Part shown: positions 45,351-54,350 of the stretch, in pieces
Numbering within the stretch: position 1 is the stretch's first letter
Layout: the number at the start of each line of letters is the position of its first letter
Source of the DNA: Planctomycetota bacterium
GTDB taxonomy: Bacteria > Planctomycetota > OFTM77
DNA: 64,000 nt
Assembly: GCA_029260795.1 (NCBI GenBank)
Contig: JAJDCO010000105.1
Coordinates: forward strand, 88,165 to 152,164
Direction: 5' to 3'
Made by a program: the position numbers and the translations under genes
Notes under the pieces: model-generated
The model's input: only the letters and a program-made list of their open reading frames with translations
Database searches by the model: none
What the model was told of the DNA's origin: nothing

Positions 45351-46277
45351 ATGTCGCGCTGGATCGCTTCGGGAGTCGTCGTGCTGTTGGGGGTCTGGGC
45401 GGCCTTCTGGGCCTCCGGGCCGGGAGCACCGGGTTGGTCGACCGACGCGACGGGAAGAGTCTGGCAGGTCGGAGCGTCGCTCGAGCTGCTGCGATCCGTC
45501 GAGGGGTTTCGATCACCGGCTCTCGTCTGCATGGCGGGCGATGGTGGTGCCTGGGTGGTCGATCGCTTGTCCGAAGCACCGCCCTGGGCGTGCGAGATCG
45601 TTCGCCTCGGTCCTGTCGGTCAACGCCTGTTCGCTGTGGCGGGCTTCGGCGGGATCGTGGGCATTGCCCCGGTCGTGAGCGGCGGCCTGTGGGTGGCTGA
45701 TCGAGCACAAGGTGAGCTCCTGCGCTTGAGCGAAGGTGGTGACGTCGCGGATCGCTGGCAGCTACCCGGGCTGACCTCGGTGCGTGCGACCGGGCCGGGC
45801 GATCGTGTCGTCGTCGCAACCGATCGTGGTCGCGTGCTCTTCCTCCAACCGGAGCAGAGGACTCCGCTCGAATGGCAAGTCGGTGGTCGGCCGATCGATG
45901 TGGCGCCGGCGCCCGAGGAGGGTATTTGGGTGCTCGATGGGAACTATCCGACTCACTTGATTCGGCTCGACCGTTCGGGCTCCGAGCTGCTGCGTGTCCC
46001 CACCTACCTTTCGGCCGAGCGCCTCGCCATCGACGCACAATCCGGTGCCGTGTGGGTCGCGAGCACGACCGAGCCCCTGGTTCACTGCTACCGGATCGAT
46101 GGCGCGCTCCGCTTCGCCGTCGAGACTCCTGTCGCGGGAATGCGTGGACTGGTCGTCGATGACCGGGGTCGATGTTGGCTCTCTGCCCGCGACCGCCTGC
46201 TCCGCATCGCGGCCGACGGGAAGTCGATTGACGAGCAGGCGGCGGTCGAGCGATCGACGGATGTCGCCGTGCCATGA
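45351..46277 (+). CDS. Membrane-anchored or secreted beta-propeller protein
   Basis: 308 residues: an N-terminal hydrophobic helix (IASGVVVLLGVWAAFWA), then six or so blades of NHL/SMP-30-like type (GGLWVADRAQGELLRL, EGIWVLDGNYPTHLIRLDRSG, GAVWVASTTEPLVHCYRI). GGGGAG lies six bases before the ATG at 45351. No catalytic residues recognised. It lies upstream of radA but is unlikely to share its function. Confidence 0.7.
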   Translation: MSRWIASGVVVLLGVWAAFWASGPGAPGWSTDATGRVWQVGASLELLRSVEGFRSPALVCMAGDGGAWVVDRLSEAPPWACEIVRLGPVGQRLFAVAGFGGIVGIAPVVSGGLWVADRAQGELLRLSEGGDVADRWQLPGLTSVRATGPGDRVVVATDRGRVLFLQPEQRTPLEWQVGGRPIDVAPAPEEGIWVLDGNYPTHLIRLDRSGSELLRVPTYLSAERLAIDAQSGAVWVASTTEPLVHCYRIDGALRFAVETPVAGMRGLVVDDRGRCWLSARDRLLRIAADGKSIDEQAAVERSTDVAVP

Positions 46278-46401
46278 CCTGGTGCTCGACCTCCTTCTCG
46301 AGCGGATGCTGGAGGAGGAGGTGAGGATCCGAGATCGAGGAGTACAATGCGCGCCGGCGCTCGCGGTGCGCGAAGTCAGGAAGGGCGGAGTCGAGGGAGC
46401 G

Positions 46402-47766
46402 ATGGCACGCGGAAAATCGGATTACGTCTGTCGACACTGCGGTGCGCGAAGCTCGGGCTGGTCCGGTCGCTGCGCGGTCTGTGGTGAGTGGGGGGGCATC
46501 GACGAGGAGGCCGTCCCGAGGCCTGCGCGGGTCGGGGCTCCGGCTCTCACCGTCTCGAAGCCACAGCCTCTGGTCGAGGTGTCGAGCGACGAGGCGAGGC
46601 GAGTACCGTCGGGACTCGGGGAGCTCGATCGCGTCCTGGGCGGTGGTCCCGTCCCGGGCAGTGCTCTGTTGATCGGCGGCGAGCCAGGGATCGGGAAGAG
46701 CACGTTACTGTTGCAGTTGGCAGCCGCCATGGCGAGCCAAGGCCGACGTGTGCTCTACGTGACCGGGGAGGAGTCTCTCCAACAGCTCAAGCTACGTGCC
46801 GATCGGCTGGGCATCGAGAGCGACGACTTGTGGGTCGTGGCCGAGACCGACCTCGATCGCATCCTCGCACACCTCTCCGCGGTGCAACCCGAGCTCCTCG
46901 TGCTCGACTCGATCCAAATGGTCGCGCGGACCGAGCTGCCGGGCGCCCCCGGGTCCGTCTCCCAGGTACGCGATTGCGCGACGGAGCTGGTGCGGACAGC
47001 CAAGGCCGCCGGATGCACGCTCGCACTCATCGGCCACGTGACCAAGGATGGCGCGATCGCGGGTCCTCGGCTGCTCGAGCACATCGTCGATGTCGTGCTC
47101 ACCTTCGAGGGCAGCGGTGATCGGTCGTATCGTTTGCTTCGGGGAGTGAAGAATCGCTTTGGACCCACCGAGGAGATCGGCGTCTTCGAGATGCAGGGTC
47201 GTGGTCTGGTCGAGGTCGAGAACACCGCTCCGATCTTCCTGCCGCATGGCGATCGCGTCATGCCGCCGGGCACGGTCGTGGTCCCGGTGCTCGAAGGCTC
47301 GCGCGTGATTCTGGTGGAGATCCAGGCACTGGTGGCGCGGGCGGCCTACGGGCCTCCGCGCATCAAGGTCACCGGAGTCGAGGCCAACCGGGTCGCGATG
47401 CTCTTGGCCGTGATCGAGAAGCGCGTCGGTTTGCAGATCGCCGATCAAGATGTGCACGTCAACGTCGTCGGTGGCCTGCGTATTCGCGAGCCGGCCGCGG
47501 ATCTCGGCATCGCACTCGCCTGCATGTCGAGCTTCGTCGATCGTCGCTTGCGACCGCGCAGCGTGGTGATGGGCGAGGTCGGGCTCGGGGGTGAGGTGCG
47601 TTCGGTGCACCGGACGCCCGCACGACTCAAGGAAGCTGCCCAGCTCGGGTTCGAGCGCGTCCTGCTGCCGTGTGAGCCCAAGGTTCTCGATGGTGCTCCG
47701 AAAGCACTGATTCTCGAACGAGCCGACGAGCTGCAGGCCTGCTTCGAGCTCGCGCTCGCGGAGTGA
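46402..47766 (+). CDS. radA: DNA repair protein RadA (Sms)
   Basis: 454 residues. N-terminal zinc finger CRHCG...CAVCG, RecA-like ATPase with Walker A GGEPGIGKST and Walker B LLVLDSIQ, the RadA-specific KNRFG motif and a Lon-protease-like C-domain (VNVVGGLRIREPAADLGIALA). RadA drives branch migration in recombination. The ATG at 46402 follows GAGGGAG. Full length, nothing unusual. Confidence 0.95.
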   Translation: MARGKSDYVCRHCGARSSGWSGRCAVCGEWGGIDEEAVPRPARVGAPALTVSKPQPLVEVSSDEARRVPSGLGELDRVLGGGPVPGSALLIGGEPGIGKSTLLLQLAAAMASQGRRVLYVTGEESLQQLKLRADRLGIESDDLWVVAETDLDRILAHLSAVQPELLVLDSIQMVARTELPGAPGSVSQVRDCATELVRTAKAAGCTLALIGHVTKDGAIAGPRLLEHIVDVVLTFEGSGDRSYRLLRGVKNRFGPTEEIGVFEMQGRGLVEVENTAPIFLPHGDRVMPPGTVVVPVLEGSRVILVEIQALVARAAYGPPRIKVTGVEANRVAMLLAVIEKRVGLQIADQDVHVNVVGGLRIREPAADLGIALACMSSFVDRRLRPRSVVMGEVGLGGEVRSVHRTPARLKEAAQLGFERVLLPCEPKVLDGAPKALILERADELQACFELALAE

Positions 47767-47947
47767 ATGTGAGCGTCTCTGACCGCGACCACTCTCTCAT
47801 CGAAGTGATGCGAAGGCCTGGCGGCCCGGCAGGGCGCGTCGAACGTGAACGCTCGAAGTGACGAGCTCCGTTCGTGTCTCTGTTCCGCTGGACCGCCTAA
47901 CGTCGGGTTTGTGAGACTGGGGCCGCTCTCTCTTCGATGTGAGGTGA

Positions 47948-48136
47948 AGGCCTTGTGGCCCGGCGGGACTCATCGCGGTCGAGGACGTCGACATCACCGC
48001 GGTCTCGATCGGCGAGCACGGTGGTGAAGTCGTGTTGAAGCGAATGACAATCCCGACCGTCGGCCATCTGATCCATTTCAAGGACACCGAAGGCAATCTC
48101 GTCGGCGCGATGCAGTACGACACTGCCGCCCACTGA
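47948..48136 (+). pseudogene. 3' remnant of a VOC (glyoxalase-fold) protein gene
   Basis: Frame 2 reads AVEDVDITAVSI, GGEVVLKRMTIPTVGHLIHFKDTEGN and LVGAMQYD before a TGA at 48134. This is the C-terminal half of a VOC/bleomycin-resistance-like domain (GGxVV...GxxxxFxDxEGNxxGxxQ). Stops at 47912 and 47945 block the frame upstream and no N-terminal half or start is visible. The rest of the 534-base gap (47767-48300) shows nothing else. Confidence 0.7.
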
Positions 48137-48300
48137 CGACGAAGCGTCTCCGACCCGACCGGCGGGCCAGACCGCCGGCGCTCGCCCCGGGCGGCTTCCG
48201 AGTCGTCGCCGCAGAGCGGCCGTGCACACGTGCTTGCCGGTGACGGCCGCCCTGTGTCATCCTGAGCCGCTTTCGCGGACCGGATCTCGAGGAGCCGACA

Positions 48301-48711
48301 GTGCCTCGCTCGGAACGATGGATCGTCATCAGCCTTCTCTTGGTCAGCGTCTGCGTGCTCGCGACGGCGGCCTGGCTGCGACCCGATCCTCGTGGGTATG
48401 GGACACACCGGCAGCTCTTGCTGCCGAGCTGCGACTTCCTCGCCGACACGGGCTATCCCTGTGCGAGCTGCGGCTTGACGACCAGCTTCGCTCACATGAT
48501 GCGCGGTCAGATTGGTCGGGCGGGTCGAGCTCAACCGTTCGGGGTGGTCTTGTTCCTCGGCGTGGTCGGGCACGCGGCCTGGTTGGCCTGGTGCTGGGTG
48601 GGAGGCCGTTCGTACTTGGAATGGCTGGAGCGAAGTTGGAAGCGTTGGGCCGCACTCGGACTGGTGACGGCTCTGGCCGGCTGGGCCTACAAGGTGGTCA
48701 CCACGGTCTGA
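48301..48711 (+). CDS. DUF2752 membrane protein
   Basis: 136 residues with three membrane segments. Between the first two lies LPSCDFLADTGYPCASCGLTTSF, the C...GxPCxxCGLT signature of DUF2752, followed by a MRGQIGRAGRAQPFG segment also typical of the family. Function unknown; often beside small TM2 or CD225-like proteins. Start GTG at 48301 with GGAG seven bases upstream. The next gene follows after 36 bases. Confidence 0.85.
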   Translation: MPRSERWIVISLLLVSVCVLATAAWLRPDPRGYGTHRQLLLPSCDFLADTGYPCASCGLTTSFAHMMRGQIGRAGRAQPFGVVLFLGVVGHAAWLAWCWVGGRSYLEWLERSWKRWAALGLVTALAGWAYKVVTTV

Positions 48712-48747
48712 AGTCGGGACTCAAAGAGCCGAGGAGGCCAATCAAGC

Positions 48748-49311
48748 GTGATGGAGGAGACAAGGGCGCCGCTGCGTCCGAGCTACATCAAGGGTGCCTG
48801 GATCGGTGGGTTCATCACGGCGTTCGCGGCCGTCCCCCTGATCGGTTGCTGCTGCTTTTTTTGGTGGCCAGCTGGAGGTGCCGTCGCCGCGTGGGTGGCG
48901 AGCCGGCCCGTCTATCCGTTCGGCGCGGCCGAAGGCTTCAAGGCCGGTCTTTGGGCAGGAATCCTGGGTGCCGTTCTGATGTCGGTAATGAGCGTCTCGC
49001 AAGGTGTCTTCGACCCCGCGCGTCAAGACGACTTCTGGTCGGACTCGATTGCGCAGCTCAAAGAGCAGAGTCCCGAGATGTATGAGCAGAACAAGGAGTT
49101 CTTTGACGAGATGCCTGAGCGGGCGAAGGAGCTCTACGAACGGCCGGAAGCGCTCCCGATGATCCTGGGTGTTCTGTCCCTGCTCACGATCGGTGCGGCG
49201 GGGCTGGGCGGCCTCGGCATGGGTCTTTGGATCCGTCGCCGCGATGATCGCAACCGCGCACTCGCCGATCGGCAGCCCGAGATACGCGAGCCACCGGTCG
49301 ACCGTTCGTAG
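48748..49311 (+). CDS. Hypothetical membrane protein
   Basis: 187 residues with about four membrane segments: a first unit (GGFITAFAAVPLIGCCCFFWWPAG) with a Cys triplet, a second glycine-rich one (GLWAGILGAVLMSVMSV), a ~65-residue soluble loop rich in Glu and Met (QSPEMYEQNKEFFDEMPERA), and a last pair of helices (MILGVLSLLTIGAAGLGGLGMG). Probably co-transcribed with the DUF2752 gene. GTG at 48748 and ATG at 48751 are both possible; GAGGAGG lies upstream. No family recognised beyond general similarity to DUF4199-like loops. Confidence 0.7.
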   Translation: MMEETRAPLRPSYIKGAWIGGFITAFAAVPLIGCCCFFWWPAGGAVAAWVASRPVYPFGAAEGFKAGLWAGILGAVLMSVMSVSQGVFDPARQDDFWSDSIAQLKEQSPEMYEQNKEFFDEMPERAKELYERPEALPMILGVLSLLTIGAAGLGGLGMGLWIRRRDDRNRALADRQPEIREPPVDRS

Positions 49312-49383
49312 CGGCGGCCGCTCCCGTTCTCGACCGTCGACAACAAGAACTCCGCTCGTGACGCTCCAGCTAGACTCCGGCCG

Positions 49384-50400
49384 TCAATCCAACCGGTCGA
49401 TGAAGTCTTGGAGGTCGCTCCACAGGGGTGCCTGGACCACGTGCTCTTCCCGTCGAACCGGATGCCAGAACCGGAGCTTCCATGCGTGGAGTGCGTGACG
49501 ATCGAGCTCGAGGAGCTCGCTGTCTTCTTCGGTCAGCTCACCGGCCGCGTAGCGGATGAAGCACATCTCGTCCGGTCCATAGATCTTGTCCCCGACCAGC
49601 GGGTGTCCGATCGAGGCGAGGTGGACGCGGATCTGGTGCTGCCGGCCCGTTTGAGGTCGGCACTCGACCAGCGTGTAGCTTCGGTACCGAGACAGGACGC
49701 GAAACTCGGTCTGTGAAGGCATGCCCTCAGCGTCGTAGCGTACCGCCATCTTCAGGCGAAGCTGCGAGCTCAGGGATCGACCGAGTGGCCGATCGATGAC
49801 ACCGCTGTCGCGGGCCACGGTCCCGTGCACGACGGCGAGATAGGACTTCTGAACGCTCCGACGCTCGAACTGCGTCGACAGCGCAGCGCGGTAGGAGTCC
49901 TCCTTCGAGACCAGGACGACTCCGCTGGTCTCTCGATCGAGGCGATGACACAGCCGCGGGATCACGTCGAGCTCGGGAGCGTCGGGTCGCCGATACCGAG
50001 CATGCAGCGCATTGATCAGCGTGTTGTGGACGTGTCGTCCCGAGGGGTGCACTGGCAGGAAGGGCTGCTTGTTCACCGCGACGAAGATTCGATCCTCGTC
50101 GAGGATTTGGAGCGGGATCTCCCGCACCGTCTCCTCGACCGGGAAGGCCGGATGGGGGATCCGGATCGTGATCTCGTCGCCCGCCCAAACTCGGCGCCCG
50201 TGCTTGCGCCGCTCGCCGTTCACGGTGACGTCCCCTTGCCGGATCAGCCGTTGAACACTCGACCGCGTGCGCCAGAACAGCCGGGACGCGAGGAAGATGT
50301 CCAAGCGCTGCCCCGTCTCCTCCAGCTCGACGGACAAAGAGACCCGTCGCAGCGGCTGGCTGAGGTCGCGGTCGAAAAGGAATGGCTTGCGGCTCTTCAT
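49384..50400 (-). CDS. RluA-family pseudouridine synthase
   Basis: 338 residues: an S4 RNA-binding domain (RLDIFLASRLFWRTRSSVQRLIRQGDVTVNG region, about 30-85) and an RluA catalytic domain with the active-site HRLDRETSG (catalytic Asp), VQKSYLAVVHG and RPQTGRQHQIRVHL. Converts uridine to pseudouridine in rRNA or tRNA; target site cannot be told. The ATG at 50400 is preferred to a TTG at 50418; neither has a strong ribosome site. Confidence 0.9.
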   Translation of the reverse strand: MKSRKPFLFDRDLSQPLRRVSLSVELEETGQRLDIFLASRLFWRTRSSVQRLIRQGDVTVNGERRKHGRRVWAGDEITIRIPHPAFPVEETVREIPLQILDEDRIFVAVNKQPFLPVHPSGRHVHNTLINALHARYRRPDAPELDVIPRLCHRLDRETSGVVLVSKEDSYRAALSTQFERRSVQKSYLAVVHGTVARDSGVIDRPLGRSLSSQLRLKMAVRYDAEGMPSQTEFRVLSRYRSYTLVECRPQTGRQHQIRVHLASIGHPLVGDKIYGPDEMCFIRYAAGELTEEDSELLELDRHALHAWKLRFWHPVRREEHVVQAPLWSDLQDFIDRLD

Positions 50401-50642
50401 CGGGGCGTCAGTGAGCAAGATGAGAGGATCGCCCCGCAGGGAGGCGACTGACGACCGACGGGCTCGGAGTCGTTGCCAAGACGTTCAGCAGCGATCCGAA
50501 AGGACGGGCGGCGGAAGCCCCTCCCTTCGAGGTGCGGTCGGACGCCGTATCATACGGCCTTCCCGCTTTCCGCAAAGCCTCGAGCCCGACCGATGCAGCG
50601 GGATGTTAGGATCGGCCGTGGCCGAGATCGCCGGGAGGAGCT

Positions 50643-52892
50643 GTGTCCCGCGTTCGGAAGCTCGACCTTCCCCGTAGCTCATCCATGCCCGCAGCCCCCA
50701 CGACTCTCACAGGTACGATCGAGCGGATCCTCTTCACCAATGAGGAGAATCTGTACACGGTCGCCAAGCTTCGAGGAGGCGACGGCCGTCTCGTTACGGT
50801 CGTGGGCGCGCTCGCCGGCGTCCGAGAAGGCGAGATGTTGCGCATCACGGGAGTGTGGACCGAGCACGATCGTTTCGGGACCCAGTTCAAGACCGAGACC
50901 TTTCAGACTCTGACTCCCGAGACGACGGAAGGCATCATCCGTTACCTGGGATCGGGGTTGGTCGCCGGCATCGGCCCGAAGCTGGCGGAGCGATTGGTTG
51001 GCCACTTCGGAATCGAGACGCTCGATGTCCTGGACCGACAGCCGTGGCGATTGGCGGAGGTGCCGGGCATCGGTCGCAAGCGGATCGACGATCTGCGAAA
51101 TGCTTGGGTCGAGCAGCGCTCGGTGCGCGACATCCTGATCTTCCTGCGCAGCTATGGAATCGGGGCCGCACAGGCAGCGCGCATCCATCGAAAGTACGGG
51201 CAGAGCGCGATCGCTCAGATCAAATCGAACCCCTACCGCCTCGCCACCGAGGTCGCGGGCATCGGCTTCCTGACGGCGGATCGCATGGCCCAGGCCCTCG
51301 GCCTCGCCGAAGACGCTCCGGAGCGATTGACGGCCGGGATTCAACACGTGCTCGGTCAGGCGATGAATACCGAAGGCCACCTCTTCCTTCCCGAGCCCGA
51401 TCTGCTCGATCGCGCGGCGCGCGTCTTGCGCGTCGAGCCGGCGCTCCTGCCGCAGCCCTTGGCGGCCCTGGTCGAGTCGGGCGAGGCGCAGCGGTTTGGC
51501 CATCACGGTCAGAGTGCGATCGCGACGCGGAGTGCCTTCGTCATCGAGGCGAACGCCCATGCCCTGATCAAGCGCATCCTGCTGGGGCGATCCCGGCCCC
51601 AACCCGATCTGACTCGGGATCAGATCGCCGAGGAGCTGGCGTTGGCGGAGCAGCGGTTTGGCTTTCAGTGTGCCCCAGGTCAGCGCCAAGCCTATGCCCG
51701 AACGCTCTCCAGCCGGCTGGCGATCATCACCGGCGGACCGGGCACCGGTAAGACGACTCTCACCCGATTGGTGGTTCAGACGCTCGAGCGGCATCGAGCG
51801 CGGGTGCTGCTCGCCGCACCGACTGGGCGCGCGGCACGGCGCCTGGCCGAGGCGACCGGTCGCCCCGCCGCGACCTTGCATCGCCTGCTCAAGTACCGTC
51901 CCGAGCTCGGGCGTTTCGATCACGATCAACAGAACCCGTTGGCAGCCGATGTCGTGCTCGTGGACGAGGTCTCGATGGTCGATGCTCCATTGTTCGAGAC
52001 GCTGCTCCGGGCAATGGATGATCGGACCCGACTCGTTCTGGTCGGTGATGTCGACCAGATTCCCTCGGTCGGACCGGGGGCGGTGCTGTCCGAGCTCATC
52101 GATTCGGGCAAGATCACGGTGACGCGGCTCACCGACATCTATCGGCAAGGGAGCCAGAGCGCGATCGTGACGGCGGCTCATCGCATCAACCGCGGCGAGC
52201 TGCCTGGCCTCGACGCACGCGGGACCGAAGCGGACTTCTTCTTCATCGAGAGGCCCCAGCCGGAGGCGGCGGTCCAGACGGCGCTTCAGGTCGTCGCCGA
52301 GCGCATCCCGCTCCGATTCGGGCTGGACCCGATCGATGACGTCCAGGTGCTGGTGCCGATGTACCGGGGGCTGGGCGGAGCCGACAACCTCAATGAGGTG
52401 TTGCAGGAGCGGCTGCTGCCGGACCTTCCGATCGAGCCCGTCGGACCGCTCGCCTTGAAGGTCGGCGACAAGGTGATGCAGCTCAAGAATGACTATGACC
52501 GCGAGGTCTTCAATGGCGACATTGGACGCGTGAGCCGAATCGATGGCGACGAAAGCACGTTCTCGGTTCGCTTCGACGGAGCGGAGGTGGGATACGGTTA
52601 TCGGGACGCCGATGCCCTGGCGCTGGCCTACGCGATATCGATTCACAAGGCGCAAGGCGGCGAGTTCCCGGCTGTGGTATTGGTGCTGCTCGATCAGCAC
52701 CACCTACTGCTTCGCCGAAACCTGCTTTATACTGCCGTTACGCGCGGGCGGCGTTTGGTGGTGGTGATCGGAAGCCGTCGCGCACTGGCGCAGGCCGTGT
52801 CGCGGGCCGATACCGATCGTCGTCACACGCGTCTGGGCGAATTGTTGCGAACTGACGTCGAGTTGCCATTCATGGAGGATCCGTCCTTTTGA
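50643..52892 (+). CDS. recD2: RecD2-type ATP-dependent DNA helicase
   Basis: 749 residues. An N-terminal OB-like region, helix-hairpin-helix units (GSGLVAGIGPKLAERLVGHFG and EVPGIGRKRIDDL), then superfamily 1B helicase motifs: Walker A GGPGTGKTT, LLAAPTGRAARRL, Walker B VLVDEVSMVD, GDVDQIPSVGPG, and AYAISIHKAQGGEFP with LLYTAVTRGR. RecD2 unwinds 5'-to-3' and acts outside RecBCD. GGGAGGAG directly precedes the GTG start. Its TGA overlaps the rsgA start. Confidence 0.93.
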   Translation: MSRVRKLDLPRSSSMPAAPTTLTGTIERILFTNEENLYTVAKLRGGDGRLVTVVGALAGVREGEMLRITGVWTEHDRFGTQFKTETFQTLTPETTEGIIRYLGSGLVAGIGPKLAERLVGHFGIETLDVLDRQPWRLAEVPGIGRKRIDDLRNAWVEQRSVRDILIFLRSYGIGAAQAARIHRKYGQSAIAQIKSNPYRLATEVAGIGFLTADRMAQALGLAEDAPERLTAGIQHVLGQAMNTEGHLFLPEPDLLDRAARVLRVEPALLPQPLAALVESGEAQRFGHHGQSAIATRSAFVIEANAHALIKRILLGRSRPQPDLTRDQIAEELALAEQRFGFQCAPGQRQAYARTLSSRLAIITGGPGTGKTTLTRLVVQTLERHRARVLLAAPTGRAARRLAEATGRPAATLHRLLKYRPELGRFDHDQQNPLAADVVLVDEVSMVDAPLFETLLRAMDDRTRLVLVGDVDQIPSVGPGAVLSELIDSGKITVTRLTDIYRQGSQSAIVTAAHRINRGELPGLDARGTEADFFFIERPQPEAAVQTALQVVAERIPLRFGLDPIDDVQVLVPMYRGLGGADNLNEVLQERLLPDLPIEPVGPLALKVGDKVMQLKNDYDREVFNGDIGRVSRIDGDESTFSVRFDGAEVGYGYRDADALALAYAISIHKAQGGEFPAVVLVLLDQHHLLLRRNLLYTAVTRGRRLVVVIGSRRALAQAVSRADTDRRHTRLGELLRTDVELPFMEDPSF

Positions 52893-53848
52893 ACTCGCCA
52901 TCTCCCGAGCCCATGGAGCTGCCCAGCGGTCGGGTGATTCGTGTCGATGCCAAGGTCGTGCACGTGGCGACGAGCGAAGGCACGCGAATCTGCACGCTTC
53001 GCGGGCATCTCTTCGAGGCCGAGACGAAGATCAAGAACCCCGTCTCGGTCGGCGATGTCATCCGCTTCGCCGTCGACGGCGAGCGGGGAGTGGTCGAATG
53101 GGTGTCGCCTCGCAGGAACCGCCTCTCACGACGCGCTGCCGGTCGCGGAGCGGGTGTCGAGCAGATCATCGTCGCCAACGTCGACCAGGCACTGGTCGTG
53201 GCCGCCCTGCACAAGCCGCCGCTGCGGTTGATGTTCGTCGACCGATTGCTCGTGTCGGCCGAGAAGGGCGAGCTCCCGACACGCATCTTGATCAACAAGG
53301 TCGATCTCGCCCGCGACGACCTCGAGCTCGAAGAGCTCGAAGATCAGCTCGCCGTCTATGAAGCGATCGGATACCGAACGCTCTGCACCAGCACTCAGAC
53401 CGGCGAGGGGCTCGACACGCTGAGAGAGTGGCTGAAGGATCGGGTGACGGTCTTCACCGGCCAGTCCGGAGTCGGAAAGTCATCATTGCTCAATGCGATC
53501 CAGCCCGGGCTCGCGCTCAAGACCGGTCACATCAGCCGTTGGAAGGGCCTCGAGCGAGGTACGCACACCACGACCCACGTCTCACTGTTGCCGCTCGACC
53601 ATGGCGGGTTCGTCGTCGACACACCCGGCATGCGTGAGTTCGCGTTCTGGGACCTGCAGCCCGACGAGGTGCGCGACTTTTTTCCGGAGATGAGGCGCCT
53701 GGCAGAAGGCTGTCACTTCCGAAAGTGCACGCACACCCACGAGCCGGACTGCGCGGTCAAAGTGGCACTGCGGCAGGGTCAGGTGAGCCATCGCCGCTTC
53801 GACAGCTATCTGCGCATGATCGAGTCGTTGGACGACGAGCGACACTAG
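52889..53848 (+). CDS. rsgA: Ribosome small subunit-dependent GTPase RsgA
   Basis: 319 residues: OB-fold (about 5-75), then a circularly permuted GTPase (G4 NKVDLARDD, G1 GQSGVGKSSLLNAI, G3 DTPGMREF) and the C-terminal zinc site C-x4-C-x-H-xxx-x-C (GCHFRKCTHTHEPDC). RsgA checks 30S subunit maturation. The TTG at 52889 overlaps the recD2 stop as TTGA and yields the usual N-terminus. Its last ~90 bases are opposed by a possible minus-strand gene. Confidence 0.93.
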   Translation: MNSPSPEPMELPSGRVIRVDAKVVHVATSEGTRICTLRGHLFEAETKIKNPVSVGDVIRFAVDGERGVVEWVSPRRNRLSRRAAGRGAGVEQIIVANVDQALVVAALHKPPLRLMFVDRLLVSAEKGELPTRILINKVDLARDDLELEELEDQLAVYEAIGYRTLCTSTQTGEGLDTLREWLKDRVTVFTGQSGVGKSSLLNAIQPGLALKTGHISRWKGLERGTHTTTHVSLLPLDHGGFVVDTPGMREFAFWDLQPDEVRDFFPEMRRLAEGCHFRKCTHTHEPDCAVKVALRQGQVSHRRFDSYLRMIESLDDERH

Positions 53849-54110
53849 CTCCGGCGCTCGACCCGCCGCTCCGCCGCCTGTCGGCGTCGTGCAGCTCTCC
53901 TCGAGTACGCTCCACGGCTCGCTGAGTGTGCGCGAGCTTGAGCAGCTTGTTGTGCAGTCGTTGGCGAGAGATCTTGAGACGTTCACGAGCGCTCGCTCCA
54001 TGGGTGTCGGACCACATGTCCGGGCGTTCGATCAGGCAGTTCACTCGATCGATGAGGAGCTCGAGAGAGCGAATCTGTCGGGAGCGTGTCGGTTCTTCTG
54101 GTTCGGGCAT
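53757..54110 (-). CDS. Possible small helical protein, hypothetical
   Basis: 117 codons on the minus strand. The first ~70 residues read like a real helical protein (RSLELLIDRVNCLIERPDM, ERLKISRQRLHNKLLKLAH) and GGAG lies eight bases before the ATG. The last ~30 codons overlap the rsgA 3' end antiparallel and look like a shadow of it, so the true end may be degraded. No family recognised. The rest of the 502-base gap between rsgA and the M20 gene shows nothing clear. Confidence 0.4.
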   Translation of the reverse strand: MPEPEEPTRSRQIRSLELLIDRVNCLIERPDMWSDTHGASARERLKISRQRLHNKLLKLAHTQRAVERTRGELHDADRRRSGGSSAGASVARRPTTRSCADSCRSGDGSPDPAAVPL

Positions 54111-54350
54111 CGATGGCTCCAATCGAGGTCTCTCTCGTTCTTGCAGCTCCCATGGGAGCGATCGGCGTGCCGGGGGCCCGCGCCGGCCTGGAACGTCCTC
54201 TGAGCGTGGCTTGTGAAGCTCGACCACCGAGAATGCCGGTCGGGGGCCGGCAGCCTTGCTGCGTCACTTCCGGTCTCGGCACCGCAGGAAGCGGGAGCGC
54301 CTCTTGGCCGCTGCTTTCGATCCCTCCCGTCGCCACCGACGGGCGCACGG

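Noticed and set aside
50679..52703. 674-codon minus-strand open frame
   Set aside because: Shadow of recD2, whose helicase motifs are complete.
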